This document shows positions 26,921 through 40,008 of a DNA stretch of 64,000 nt, piece after piece. This DNA comes from Mesaphorura yosii (lineage: Eukaryota > Arthropoda > Collembola > Poduromorpha > Tullbergiidae): NCBI GenBank assembly GCA_009869945.1, contig WIXG01000017.1, positions 394,517 to 458,516 of the forward strand, written 5' to 3'. The notes under the pieces were generated by a model that saw only the letters and a list, made by a program, of their open reading frames with translations, had not been told where the DNA came from and ran no database searches. Within the stretch, counting starts at the first letter, position 1, and every line of letters starts with the position of its first letter. The position numbers and the translations under genes are program-made.

Positions 26921-29900
26921 AGCCTGTCTGCATGCCATCGCCATCGCATCGCACTGGCGTTTCTCATTGAATTAAAAGTCCCAAAATGGAATTTCGGCTT
27001 GGAAAAGTTCTTTAGCGACAGCGGGCAAGGCGAGTGAAAGTAAAAGTAAAGTAAAGTAAAATGAGTGATGACGAAACAATAAAGTCAAGCAAAAACTGCC
27101 TCCAAGCAAAGGCACAGGGAAGTCTTTTATAACATTCATTTAACTTTTTATACTTTAAAATTTTGGAATTTCGTGATTCTGGGTGAGTGCAGAAAAGCAC
27201 TGACTTGGTTGGGTTCATTTTATTGCAGACTCGCACAAGTTGAATTTAACTTTTCTTTAATACAGACAAATTTCATTACTTTTTAACATTTTAACTCTTT
27301 CTCTCGTGTTGCTTGCTTGTCTGGCTGCCCAGAAGCAGAAGCCCGCGCCACGCCAATTCGAACGTACTTCGTGCTTTTATTTAACCCATTACGAGCACGA
27401 GCAAGAGCATGAGAGCAAGTTTCAAAGTTTCAGTCAACCATGTCAACTTGTAATCAATACGACTGAGTACCCGGAGCTAGTGAACTACTCACAGCTTTTC
27501 GCTTTTGTCTTTGCCATGCAGCAATGACCTCACATAAAACCGACCCGGTCTGCCCAGGACTGAACTGGACTACTTTTGTATTCCCAAGCCGAGCAGAAGA
27601 AAAGATGAGCACTGAGCAGAGATGATGATGAACAGTCAGTCAGGCGAACAGCGAATGGCGAATGCGAATGGCGGAGTGAAAGCAAGGTACAAATCAGGAA
27701 TACGAGAAAGGACGGACGTGAGATGAGAACTGATCAGGCAAGGTACGGCCAAAGAATAAAAGCGTAAAAGTAAAACTTGAGTAGTAGACTTCGAGCAGTG
27801 GAGCAGCAGTAATAAAAAGTATCCCAGCTTAATTTTATGGACTCCTCACATTTTACTCTGACTCTGGGTCTGGCATGGCATGGCTTTGGCTTCGACGTAC
27901 GAATTTATGCATACGTCGTATTATTTTATATTTCAATTTCTGGGAGGCATATGAAATGATTAAACACACGGCACGGTAAGGCAAGGCAATGGCAAATGGG
28001 ATCGGCTTTTACGAGCGTTAATTTATTAATGGCGCGATTATTAGCTAAATAAAAGGGGCGCGGGCGAGTTGATGTAATCAAACTCATTTTAGTGCCCTGC
28101 CGCTGCTGTTGATGATAATAAGAGTTATTATTGCTGCTAAAGTGTCTCATTTCTCATAACAAACACATACTGTGCGCGTCGGCTCGTCTGTGTGAGTAAT
28201 ACACAAAACACTCGGGCAATGAACAATGAACTCTAAATAACAATAATAAAAATCATTGGGTCGAAACGTCGCGTCGTCGAATTAGGGTTAGCTCGTCCAC
28301 ATTGGTCCTGAATTTAGTCAGCTCAGCAAAATTACAGAAAAATTGAAGGGGAAACTCGCAACTCGCCGTGGACTTCAACGCAGTGAAATCAACTTCAACT
28401 TCAACCCTTTTCTGTATTCGTATTCTGTTCCGCTGCCAGTAATTTTTCTCCACGCAGAGCACAGCATTGCTTTCGCATTTTAGCTTCGTTTCAGCTCTGA
28501 ATCACTCCCACATTTCTAAGTTTCAGTAATGCTCATTGCAGTGTAGTGTAATCAGTAACGGACGAAAGTTTACCCTGCTGCATGCTGCCCACTGAATTGT
28601 AATGCAATAAAATAATATCGATGGCAGACGAGAAAGTAGAAACTGGAAAAGAAGCTGACGACTGCGGTCGAGTCAACAGCAGCATATGTGGATTGATTGT
28701 GGAGACCACACCGACACCGAGCCGACTCGAGCTTTGTTGGATTTGTGTACGCGCAGTGGCGGATAGAAAACGTGGCAGCAATTTTTTTCATTTAATGCCT
28801 TGCCAAGTCTGATTTGCCAAGCTTCAATTCACGCATCTCATTTCGGCATCCGACCACCACGACTACCAACCAACTTTCTACCAGGGCGAGTCGAGGCGCG
28901 AGATTTCTCCCCAATTCGTAATCAAAATCATGAAACTCGCTTGGCTAAAAATAATACCCAACGCCACGCCGGCTTTGTATTTTTATGGAATGAGTCACCG
29001 CTGAGCTGAGTTGAGCCAACGAGAGAAGGAAAGCCACACGCATTGACGCGACGCATTTGCGTACGCTGGAATGTCGTGCAGCTCGTCATTCCACTTTAAT
29101 GAAATGTCTTTGATTTTAGTCACACTGCTCAGCGCTACGAGAAATTGGAAATTACAATGCACAATGCATTTCTCGCCAAAGATGAAAAAAAACCGAATCT
29201 GCATTTACGGCACAGCATTTCGGCAAGTGTTGCATCTTGCCGCCGCATCTTTGACAAGAAAGAGCAAAGCGATGCAATGCAAATGACGAGTGCATTCGAG
29301 TGTTTAATTCAGCCTAATCGAGTGCAGAATGCAAGCTTTCTATGCGTTAATGCGCCGAGTCGGAAGACAATAGAATTCAAAATCAAACGCAGGCGAGCTA
29401 CCACGCAAAGATTTTGAGGGAGTGGAGATTGGAAAATTAATTTTTTGTCTCGCGTATAATTAAATGAGCCTACACAGTAAACAGCAGCCGAGCATGTGAT
29501 GTGCATAATCGAACAGTGTGACATGACAAAGTGAAAACGTTTCTTTGTCACTCGCGCTCTCAAAAATCATTGAATCGAAAAGAGCCGCCTGGGCCTGGCT
29601 TGTGCTTGTGTCTATTTTTGTTCATGTGACGGGAGACATACGTGAATAATCAAAAGGGTTAAATTCTCCTCTCTCCGAGCGAGAACTTCATTGTAATCCT
29701 AAATTGAAAATTGCTGGGCATAGGCAGTCCGCAGTCGAGGAATCCACGCATTAAATTAAGTTTCATTGTTATTATTAATAATGGCAAGGAAAGAACAACA
29801 GGCTGCTGAAATACAAATAATATATTTTACGCACTTGAGGCGGTCCACGCCACAGCAACACGCAATGCGATACGCAATATGTAATGTAAAGTAATCCTTC

Positions 29901-30636
29901 ATTGATTATTAAGTCTCGTGCGTGCAAGCAAACTTGCAAATATAAACTTCCAATTTTATGCAATTTTAAGGAGGCTCGCGCTTCCTGTGTTAAGCCCCGT
30001 CACGGATTTCGTGTCGAAATTCCAAAAATAGTGGTGGTGGGTCTGTCTTTCGTGTTTAGCCTGTGCTTTGGTCGTTGTTAGAAATTCTTCGACTCGCTTT
30101 TCTCCGCTCGGTGCAAATAAAATAGATTATCATGGTCCGGCAATTATTTCTGTCACCTGCCCGGCGTGGCCTGGCTTGTCGTAGCGTGCCTTGCATGCAT
30201 TACACGTACGACCATGATCGACGACCACGGCCACGGCCTGACCATCCATAAAATATTTAAATTCCTCATCTTGATCGTTCGCTCGATGCAGGACAAGACT
30301 CTGCCAAGACAAGTGGAAGCGCAAGACGCAATGACAGATCAATAACTACTTTATTCCACTGTCAAGTCGATGACGATCTTGTTTCCATCCCAATTCCTTA
30401 TGCCTCATGCATCAGCATCATCATCTGGTCCTCCACTGCCGTTTCATAACCTGTCCCTGTCACTTTGTGTCAGAATCACAGTCGCAGTCGCTTGTCACTG
30501 CAACTGCAAACGAGCAACTGCCAACTGCCAACTCGATTTCTGATTCCTGCTTCCAACAACCTTTCAAAATTCATAAATTCTTATCTCACAGGTAATTGAT
30601 GCAGGAATTCGAGTGCAGGATGTCGATTCAAATCTT

Positions 30637-30652
30637 GACCGACCGACCGACC
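30637..30652. repeat. (GACC)4 microsatellite
   Basis: Four perfect GACC units, the same class as the array at 20,327. Confidence 0.85.
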
Positions 30653-32427
30653 AACTCAAAGCCGTCTGTGTCGCTCTGCATGCGTCGTTTTGATTAATTT
30701 GATTAGGAAAAACAAATGATATCCTTCTCGAGTTGACTTGGCCTGACTTGACTTCCATTTTCGACTCCAACCTCATTTTCTATTCCCACTGTGAATGTAA
30801 AATGTGAATGGTGACTGACTTGAGTCGACCTTTTATTCACTTTCAATTCATTCGTGTTCGAGTTCATTTCGTATCCTGACTTGACTTTTCAGCAGTAAAT
30901 TGCCTGCCTTTGCCCGTCTCGTCTCTGTCTTTTGTCATTCTCCACCTGTTTACCAGTTTTCTTGGGCAATTACACGCTGCGCTTTGTTTTTGGGACCGAG
31001 AACATTTACGACAGGCAATTGAAACAGCAGTTGTTGTACAATTACGATTATGGCGAGAGGAGGAGGCTGCCAGGCCTTGTTCGTCCCGTCCCAAGTCCCA
31101 CTGGCTAATGGACGTCATATTTTCTACTTTTCTACCAATGCAGTCAGTATCTTTCGCCAGATAGTCAGATTTGTACCACACACAAACTTCCAGTATGATT
31201 TTCTTCAAGATCTCTGCTGCATCTAAAAATACATACATGACTCTTATGCGCACAAATGCCATGCCGTGCAGGGAAACATTAAACAGAATGACAGTCGGTC
31301 GTAATAATCGTAATTGTCACCATTACAATTACGGCATCGTAGAAGCGGAAAGAAAGAAAGAATTCCACAGAATTCGAAAAACAATCAGCACAGGAATTTG
31401 TGTTACCTATAATTATTTTAATGGACAACAAATAACAATACAATAAAAAGGTACCCAAAAAGAATCGCGGTGCGGCAATGGAAAGGTACAAGTCATCTTG
31501 CATCTTGCACAGTTCCAATTCTCGACGACTCTCTTACTCGTCTCACAAAAAATGAAATTCAGGTGCAGCGGACCAGAAAATAATCGCCGAGCCTTAAACA
31601 CACAGAGACAGAACACAAGGAACACTGCAGCTTTCATGCGACTGGGACTGTGACTGCAACTCGACTAATCTCATGCAAGCGGACAGATTTCTTTCATTAT
31701 TCATTCTCAGTGTCATCTCAGCGCAATGCGATGATGATGACGACAAGATAATAATGTTACAAATGATGAGATGCCAGGTACAAGAAAAATGTGTTTTCTG
31801 GAAACAGAAACACAAAACTGCCAAAGCGAGCTTTTCTCAGAATGCAACGCTAATTTCTTAGCTCCAACTCTGCGTTTTGCCGCTACAGTGTTGTGGACCG
31901 TAAAATCATTAGTCAAAAGCCGCACCAAGCGGAGCCGCCGTCCGGCAGGTACATTAGTCAATACATCACGTTCACGCCACACAGAGCGAAAGCAAAACTT
32001 CTGGAGCGCTGCGGTGGCGGCGGATTCGTGGCTGATTTTTGTACAAATCCAAATTACATCCATGCTTATGCTCAAGCTCATGCTTATTCCTTGCTGCTGT
32101 TGCCTATTTCGTATTTAAGAGACCAGAGAGAAAGTTTTCAATCAGGCAACGCAAGAGGCAAGTGTTGCTAACTCTTACGTGAGTGTGGGGAAAAGTTTCA
32201 TTCTTTCGTTCGTCCGGACGCTTTTGTTGAGGTGTGAATTTTCAATATGAACCACGAAGCGAAGAAACTTTCTTCTTTCCCTTCACACTCACGTTGCACG
32301 GCACGAAACACGGCATAAAGTTCTTTCCCTTGCCTTAAAAAAGGAAAGTCGGAGAAAGATTCGTGCATTGAACCAAACCACAAGGGGAATAAAGTCTTGT
32401 GCTTGCTCACGAGCTCGAACAGCAAAG

Positions 32428-32453
32428 TAAAAGAAGTCTAGTCTAGTCCATGG
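32428..32453 (+). repeat. dispersed repeat AGAAGTCTAGTCTAGTC plus CCATGG, copy 1
   Basis: TAAA is followed by AGAAGTCTAGTCTAGTC and then directly by CATGG. The same first 21 bases recur at 43,457, 11 kb away, again ending in CCATGG but with an extra GTCTAGT step. The flanks are otherwise unlike. Confidence 0.7.
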
Positions 32454-33682
32454 AACTCTTTTCTCTCGTGAGTGAATACACATACTCGCAGTACGCGGAC
32501 GTAGATGTGGAATTTATTTTTTCGGAAATCCAATTATAAGTGGTGATGACTGACTGACTGAACCACGTACGCTTCATGTCTTCGTACGCACATTCTTAAT
32601 GATCCACAACTATTTTTCTATTCCCCTACGGAACACTTCTCATCATGATCTTCATCCTTCAGAGCTGTACTCTCTTTTTTTGCGCGCTACATTGCCGTCA
32701 ACCATTTATTGACAGACAACATCGACTCGACATAATCGCAATCGCACTCTTTGCCTTGTTGCCGAATGCTGAAATACTGAAATTGAACTTTTTCACGTCG
32801 AGTCGCGTTCAATAGAAATGACGACTCCAACGCTGCTTTTGGCTTGGTTTTCTCGAAATTGGCAATATTACATTAACTTTCTAATCCCTCCTGAACAAAC
32901 TTCTGCGGTGCGGCAAGTGCCTTGCCAACTTACTCGCTGGAAACTGGAAAGGGCATTGATTGCAGGCTTAACGCTTTACGGTGCGATGCGATTACAGAAA
33001 GAAGAGCCCAAGCGCCAGGCCAGGGGAGGCCAGACTTGCCTTGCCTTGCCTTCCCTGGAACGCGAGAGCAAGACTTTTAATTATACATGGCTCCGAAGAA
33101 ATAATTACAGTTTACTTTACTGTTTACTGGAATGGTCTTCGACCGCGGCGTGGCACGGCCACGGACTCCGGATACGGTTAAAGAGACAAGACCCACAAAG
33201 ACAAAAGATGATCGGATCGGTCAGTCATTCAGTACAAATAGAAATAGACACAAAGAACACTCGCACAAAGACGCGACGAGACACGTAAGATGCAACACAC
33301 CTTTTCCATGTTTCCGAAGCCAAATGATTATTTAACATCGTAAAACACAAAGTAAAACAGTGACACGGCTCAAGTTAAAACCGAAAAGGTGCGTACGCAT
33401 TGTGAGAAAATGTGATTGTACGTTTTCCGGTCTCGGCTCGATTGCGTATTTAGTATTTATTTATGACTTGACAGGGTTTTGGCCTCCTGCTCCTGGCCGG
33501 CCCCAAGCCAAGCCAGTAATTAAACTACCCGAATCGATTTTCGTCATTGTTGTCTCACGCCAAGCCTGCCAGACTCGACGCTGGTGGTGATTATTATTAC
33601 CGTCGCTGTTCTGTTACAAGCGCATTATCATTTGTATACAAGCCCAAATGACAACGACAGCGACGGCCGCCCAACGCTTGTA

Positions 33683-33713
33683 AGCCGTGAGCCGTGAGCC
33701 GTAAACCGTGAGC
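33683..33713. repeat. AGCCGTG heptamer tandem repeat
   Basis: Four consecutive heptamers, AGCCGTG twice and then AGCCGTA and AACCGTG, followed by a partial copy. Confidence 0.8.
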
Positions 33714-36700
33714 TCCAAAATCAGAATTCTAATTTCGGGTTACAGCGAAAGCGTGTGAAGTGTGAATTGTGAATGTAATTCATGAAGTCATGAATTTCGG
33801 TCGTAAACAGAGTGTATGAGGGCAAACACGATGAGAAGTGAGAATTAATGATAGAATGTGTAAACAAACAAGCCATCGACATCGCCATCGACGTCGACGT
33901 GTTTTTGAATTTTAAACAAAGCCCGAGCATTCGAACATATTGCACAATGTGATGCAAGAGATTGAGATTATGATTCGAATGTGTTGCAATCACGCAATTC
34001 AGCAAAACACGACCAACGGACCAATCTTACGAATTGTGACTCTCCTCCGTAAAAGAATTGTCAATCGGGTAAATGTAAACAAAGATTTCTCCTTTCGTGG
34101 AAAAGTGGGGGGGAATATTTGGAAGTGTTGAGCAAGCAAACTGTCAATGCCAAGTACAAAATGACACGACGACACTGGAACTAATTTCTTTCTAATTTAA
34201 TCTCTTGATATCATTTGCTTCGTGCGTTTACATTTGCATTGCAGAATTGCGTGTTTGCGGGTCTTTCGTCGTCGCATTGTATAATTACATGTCCCGAGAA
34301 CGTGAACATAATCTTTTATCGCCCGTCTCGTATTGTCTTGTCTCCTTTGTCTTTTAAATTTCTTCACACTTTAATCCCTTATCGCGTATCCTCGTATCTC
34401 GACAACGTAAACAATGTGTAAACACGGGACTCAACGACGACGACGACGGCGATGAAGGCTCGGAAAATTCGGAATTAATTCTAAAAATAGTGAAGAGTTG
34501 TCGCGTCGTGAACGTGAAAGAACGTGAGAAGATGATAAAAATGTTAAGCTCTCGACTCGAAATCTTATCCACTGCTTTGCCGTGAATTGATGACTAAGTG
34601 ACAAGTTTATTTATTTATTTTTCGGGTAGTTACTGTCATGTCGGGCCTGATTATTCACTCAATAAGACTCAAGCCTTTCCTGCCTGAAATCCTGAATCAG
34701 CCTGAGAGAATCTCTCAGCCTCTTCTGCTTCTTCTTCCAACCACAACAAGTAACTAATTCCTTCTCTTGGCCACGTAGCCGCGTATTTGCATATGGATGA
34801 ACCTCGCTGCTCTGCTTGGAGTAATTAAATCGTTTCTTTATGGTAATCTGAACCTGAGCAGGCTGCAAAGCAACACGGCTTCGGATACCGACGCCAAATA
34901 ACCGAACCGCGAGCATTTCCCGTCACCTGCCTCCATAAATAGCCGAGTGGAAGATAACACCGGGCAATGAAATAAAAGTGCATCGCGCCGTGCGGCGACA
35001 TACGAAAGGGAGACGGAAATATTGCTTCGGCTTCATTACACTTTATCTTTATCTTTATATGTGCACTAGGAGAAAATTCTTGAAGATGTGAATGGGAAGA
35101 TGCGTGAGAGTTTGAGAAGATGAAGACGATCCGTGCGAGGGCGACGAAGGGAGGATGAACACGGAACGGAACACGTAACAGCGTACATATAAAATGAAAT
35201 AATGAGTCCTTTGAGAGATTAAGACTCGACGCGACGAGAAAACGAGAGACAAAACGAGAACAACTGGAGAAGACAATCCATAAGAAGACGTAAGAACTCC
35301 GGGAGCAGAATCGAGAATCCACATCCACCCTCTCGAATCAATCACAATGCCGATGCTGCCGGATGCTGGATGGGACTCTGAAGTGCAGTTGCAGTGACAG
35401 CAATAATATTAACACATGCATCGCGGCACGACACGAGGAAATAACATTTTAACGTTATTTTCTCAATCAACCGAAGAAACACAGGAAAAAAATGTCGAGT
35501 CGTGAAGATGAACTCGAAGACGGGCAGGACAGGGCAGGGCACGGAGGATTACGAGTTACGACAGGAAGACAGGATGTGAGCTGCTGGAAGTGGAATTGGC
35601 ACTGGTGTCTCAATTGCCGGTCGGCACTACACTGGCTTTCTTCACCTTTCAGCTCGATCCACGATTCCGGAATCATGTTTACACGCACAAAGAAGCGCAG
35701 CGTGCGAGTGCGACAAAGATGATAAAGATAAACGGCAAAATCTTGTGTCGTGTCGTGAATCGAGTTACTGCTGCTACCGTATTTCGTATTTGAGACTGCC
35801 ACTGCGATTGACAATTATTAATTTCTCGCATATGAAAACTTATATCATCATATCCTGAAGCCATCAAGCTCCTTCGTTTAATAAAATAATCACGTCTTCA
35901 TCCGTCGAATTCTGAAGAGGAGACACGACTCGAGTCGACGGCTTGGCGTTGGCGCGGCGGCAGAAGAGTTTAATTAAATATCCTGATTCTGTGTCGAGAT
36001 TTGGTACGAAACACGTACGAGTTAAATGATCAGTTATTAACTGGCGCTGGCTGGTCCCAGCAGAAATTCCCATCGTAAAATCGTCGACGGCTCGTCTCGA
36101 CTCGCTAAAGGCTCCCAGCGACCAGCCAATAATAAGCACTTGAAGATCTCCGATACGAAAAACGAAAAACGAGACAATGGGCACGGCAGGCAATAAAAAA
36201 GACGGACCTAGCGAAGCCGAGGCTTGTTATTGTTGCCATTTGTTGCGTGCATGTCTCGAAGCTTGTTAACAGCGAAAGAACTGCACGTAAAAAACTATGT
36301 GCAGGGAGGGATTCATATCATTTGACACGAAAGGAATCTTGAGCGCTTTTAATTGCGCGAAACCCAACCAGAATCAACATTGCGCTAGCCTTTGCTTTGT
36401 CTTTCGCAGCGAGTAGACTTCCTTCCTTTTTTGTGTTTGTTCGCAGTTCGCGTTCGCAGAAAACTCGTTCCGAGTTTATGAGAGAATGGGTCGTAAATAA
36501 TTATTGAAATTCAAGTCTTTTAGCAGAGTAAATATTTGCATAGCCGTTTCCTTTCTTGACAGACAACCGACTCACAAGAACGGCCAGCCGTGATTTGGTC
36601 GTCGCTTTTCACCTATTTGGTATGGCATTTATTTGCACGCGATTAAAATTTTAATTTCTGCTCATCTCAATTTGCATTTGCATTCGTGTACGCGTACGCA

Positions 36701-37263
36701 GGTCGACTTTTCTTCACAGTGTATGTGCGAATTGTGCTGCTACAATGTAGTTAAATGGGCAAGATAATAAAGTACAAAGTTCCTGTCAAGAAATCACTAC
36801 CGTACTGGTTTGACCAACTCACAGTGTACTCGAACGTCCAACTGCAGTCACAGCCACATTAATTGCAAATTGCAATGCATTGTCTAGATTTCAACAATTA
36901 ACTGCGTCTGTCAAGACGTGAAGCGGACATGGCAAGAGAAATTTCTAATCTTGTCCAATTAGTCAAATGAGTGACACACACAACTTACAACGTGCCTTGC
37001 CTTGCCAGTGGGCAATGTCGTTGTCGCTGCTGCTGTCTTGCGTCTCTTTCTGTCTAATGGACTCGTTTTCAATTATCTCGTGGACACAGAGACAGATTTT
37101 GATAAGAAAAATGAACATTTCAATAACCCCTGTGATCGTACAAGCCCTTGGCCTATCATAAGCGGCCGCAGCACATGGCAAGGCACCAGGAAATTCTGAT
37201 TGCACCTTTTCTTTTTGTGCACCGTGTAATTGTAAATCTGATCCTTTTGTGAGCGAACGCAGT

Positions 37264-37313
37264 GCAGGCAGGCGGACTGAATAACTAGGCGCTTAGCCTG
37301 CCTGCCTGCCTGG
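37264..37313. repeat. opposed AGGC and GCCT arrays forming an inverted repeat
   Basis: GCAGGCAGGC (37,264-37,273) faces a four-unit CCTG array (37,297-37,313) across a 23-bp spacer. The arms can pair over about 10 bp. Confidence 0.75.
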
Positions 37314-37887
37314 CCAGGTATTTAGGAGCTTTTAGGCATTGTTACATTACAAAGTATGAAATTGAGCTTGTTTTTCATTTCTTGTGTGACGGTGACTAAG
37401 AAAAGAGCGGAGAACCTATTCATCAACAAAAATTCATTTCATCTTGCTTCTGCAGGCTTAAATCCGTCTATTCCATTCCATTCCGTGCTTTTCCCATACA
37501 AGGGACACCTCTGCATGGAAAGGAAAAGGAAAAATCTGCAGATCAATGTCATTTAAGGCCGAATTGAAATTGGGTTCTGTCAAATGCAGTGCGAGCCAGG
37601 TCCGTAATCTACACGCAAACGTGGTTCGGCGTATTATGTCATGAATTACGCGTTCACATTTGCGTCTACCTGGATGAATGAATCCAGCAGGGAAGGGAAA
37701 CCTTTTACCGATGTTTGATTCTGAGGTGGTATGGCCTATGCAGAGCAGCATTGGCCGAGAAGAGATTTTCTTTTCAAAGAAACATGTTATTATCGTCAGT
37801 ATCATGAAATTGCTGTTGCCAAAATCCAATCTGCTGGTGTTTAGCGGAGGCTGCTCTGGCCTGCCCTGCCTGAAGGTTCTTTTCAAA

Positions 37888-37921
<34 letters not shown>
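37888..37921. repeat. (AGGC)8.5, the longest tetranucleotide array
   Basis: Thirty-four bases of uninterrupted AGGC. It is the longest member of the AGGC/GCCT family in the window. Confidence 0.95.
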
Positions 37922-39673
37922 ATGTTACCTGAGCCTGACATTCTGTAAGGTGTTGGTCGGTCGGGCGATAATTCCAATTCCATCGTGAACGCGGATAATG
38001 TATAATGCTCAATATATTCATCACCAGCTTAAGCTGCTGCTGCTCCGCAAGCATGGAATAAAGCATTTATTGTCACCGTCAACGTCAAACGCAGCAGCCC
38101 AACCAAAACCGTTTAAGATTTATCGGGTCGCGGTGCTCTCGCGCACGTAAAATGGTCCACGTATAAGGTTACCTTTAATCAGTTTACTTTTTCACAGTCG
38201 ATTAGGTTTGAAAACAAGTTTCTCACTCTCGACAATCGCCATATAATTACTGCACCACGCAGCAGCGACAGTGGCTATGACTGTGGATGTGGCTGTAAAT
38301 GACTTCCTTCATTAAAAAGCTGTTAAACGCTCCTGCACTTTGCTAAATGCCCAATTATGACAGGCGGTAGTTAAGACTGCCTGCTTCGAACTGAGCCTGG
38401 CTCGTTGCTAGTTAACGAGATGGACAGGCCACGGTGACAGTAATTAAGTGGCACATCGCAATGCGACGTAATGCAATGCCATATTTAGGATTTTCTGTTT
38501 GGAATGCGTCCAAACAAAATAAGCCTCACCTGAAATTCAATAGCCTGCCTGGCCTGACTCCTTTCATTTCTCTTTTGCCCGTTCACTTCGGAGTGATTTC
38601 AGTGATGACAGTCTGAAGCAGATGAAAAAATCATGACTCCTGTGTAAACACAAATTTTGTCTCACCATCTCATCTGAGCATCTTCTCGACTCGACCAAGC
38701 CAGGCCACTGCTTGCTGCTGTGCTGCTTTTTTAATCCTATTAACACGACTGACGACGACTCACGCCTCACGACTTTTGCTGCTTTTTGCTATCTCGGGAC
38801 GTAGATTTCAGTCACTCAGCCCGAATCTTAGAAAAACATTCGTAATACACGAAACGCTGTCATCGTGTTTGTGTTTTCATAAAACAGGCTTACGGCTGAG
38901 GGCTTAGGACAGAATTCCGAATCAATTTCGCTCCCATCCTGAGAATATTTACAATTTACCATTTACCATTTAGGCGTGCGACTTGCGAGCAAGATGTCGG
39001 AGCAGATTATAATTCATCTAGTACGAAGCACAGTAGAGAGTATGAATTGAAATATGCGGGCGAGATGTGAGTACGATGCGACATTTGTCACTTTCACAGA
39101 TTATACGTACAAGACGGACTCGCAGGTCACAGATTGTAAAACAGGAATTGGCAATGGCAGCATTTGTGCCGACGAGACGCACGCTTGGTGTTTGCCGGAT
39201 GCTAATACTCAGCATCATCAGTGGAGAAAGTTCATCCGGTTTATTAATATGCAAAATTATTACCAGCGGAGCGAACGAGCGACTGCTCCGCAAATGAATT
39301 CTGTAAATACCGCCGCTGAATTGAGCGGCGGTGGTTTGGGAATTTAAAGACTTCCAATATTCTACTTTCTACGTCATTTTACGGAATGTGGAGGCTCAAA
39401 AATTCATTTTATACATCATAAAATATGGTGGAACATCTCCGAATCTTTCTCCACACGAATCCCGCTCTCGATGCCTGGCTTGCCTCGCATCGAAGAGCAT
39501 TGAACAGTTTTGCATTGCAAATTAGGAAAATTTCTGTGGGTATTTCTCGTTTTAGTTGTGAGCAGTGTGTGTTATTTGGATCGCTTGTCACTTGGCGTGG
39601 CGTGTCGTGAAGTGTATTTGTACTCAGCGCGCTCTCAATCACTCTCCGAGGAGTAAATTGTCTCCATGCTCCG

Positions 39674-39689
39674 CTGCCTGCCTGCCTGC
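39674..39689. repeat. (CTGC)4 microsatellite
   Basis: Four perfect CTGC units. Confidence 0.85.
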
Positions 39690-39982
39690 GATCAAAAATC
39701 CCTCAAGTTAATCTCGAGTCCTCAAAAATTCGTCTCCTCTCTATAATAATTTTTCCCACAATTCCATCGAAATCTTTCATCCATCTCCGCCGCCGCATTT
39801 CGACGCGTTGGATGATGACGATTGCGACTGAGGACTGACTGACTCGAGCGCCAAGTCGTAGAGTCTTTCGTGCATGCATTGAATTATAGATTAATTTCAT
39901 TCCGAGCGGGCCTGTAAGGCTCAGGCCCAAGTTGATCATCACAGAATGGCCGTGACTCAACTCATTCTCGCTCCCGCCGCCC

Positions 39983-40008
39983 GCATGCACGCATGCATGC
40001 ATGCATGC
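39983..40008. repeat. GCAT tandem array
   Basis: Six and a half GCAT-type units with one C variant in the second. Because GCATGC is self-complementary, the tract can fold on itself. Confidence 0.85.

Noticed and set aside
37458-38066. 202-codon minus-strand open frame, the longest in the left 47 kb
   Set aside because: It reads through the AGGC array as CLPA repeats and has no domain or splice context.
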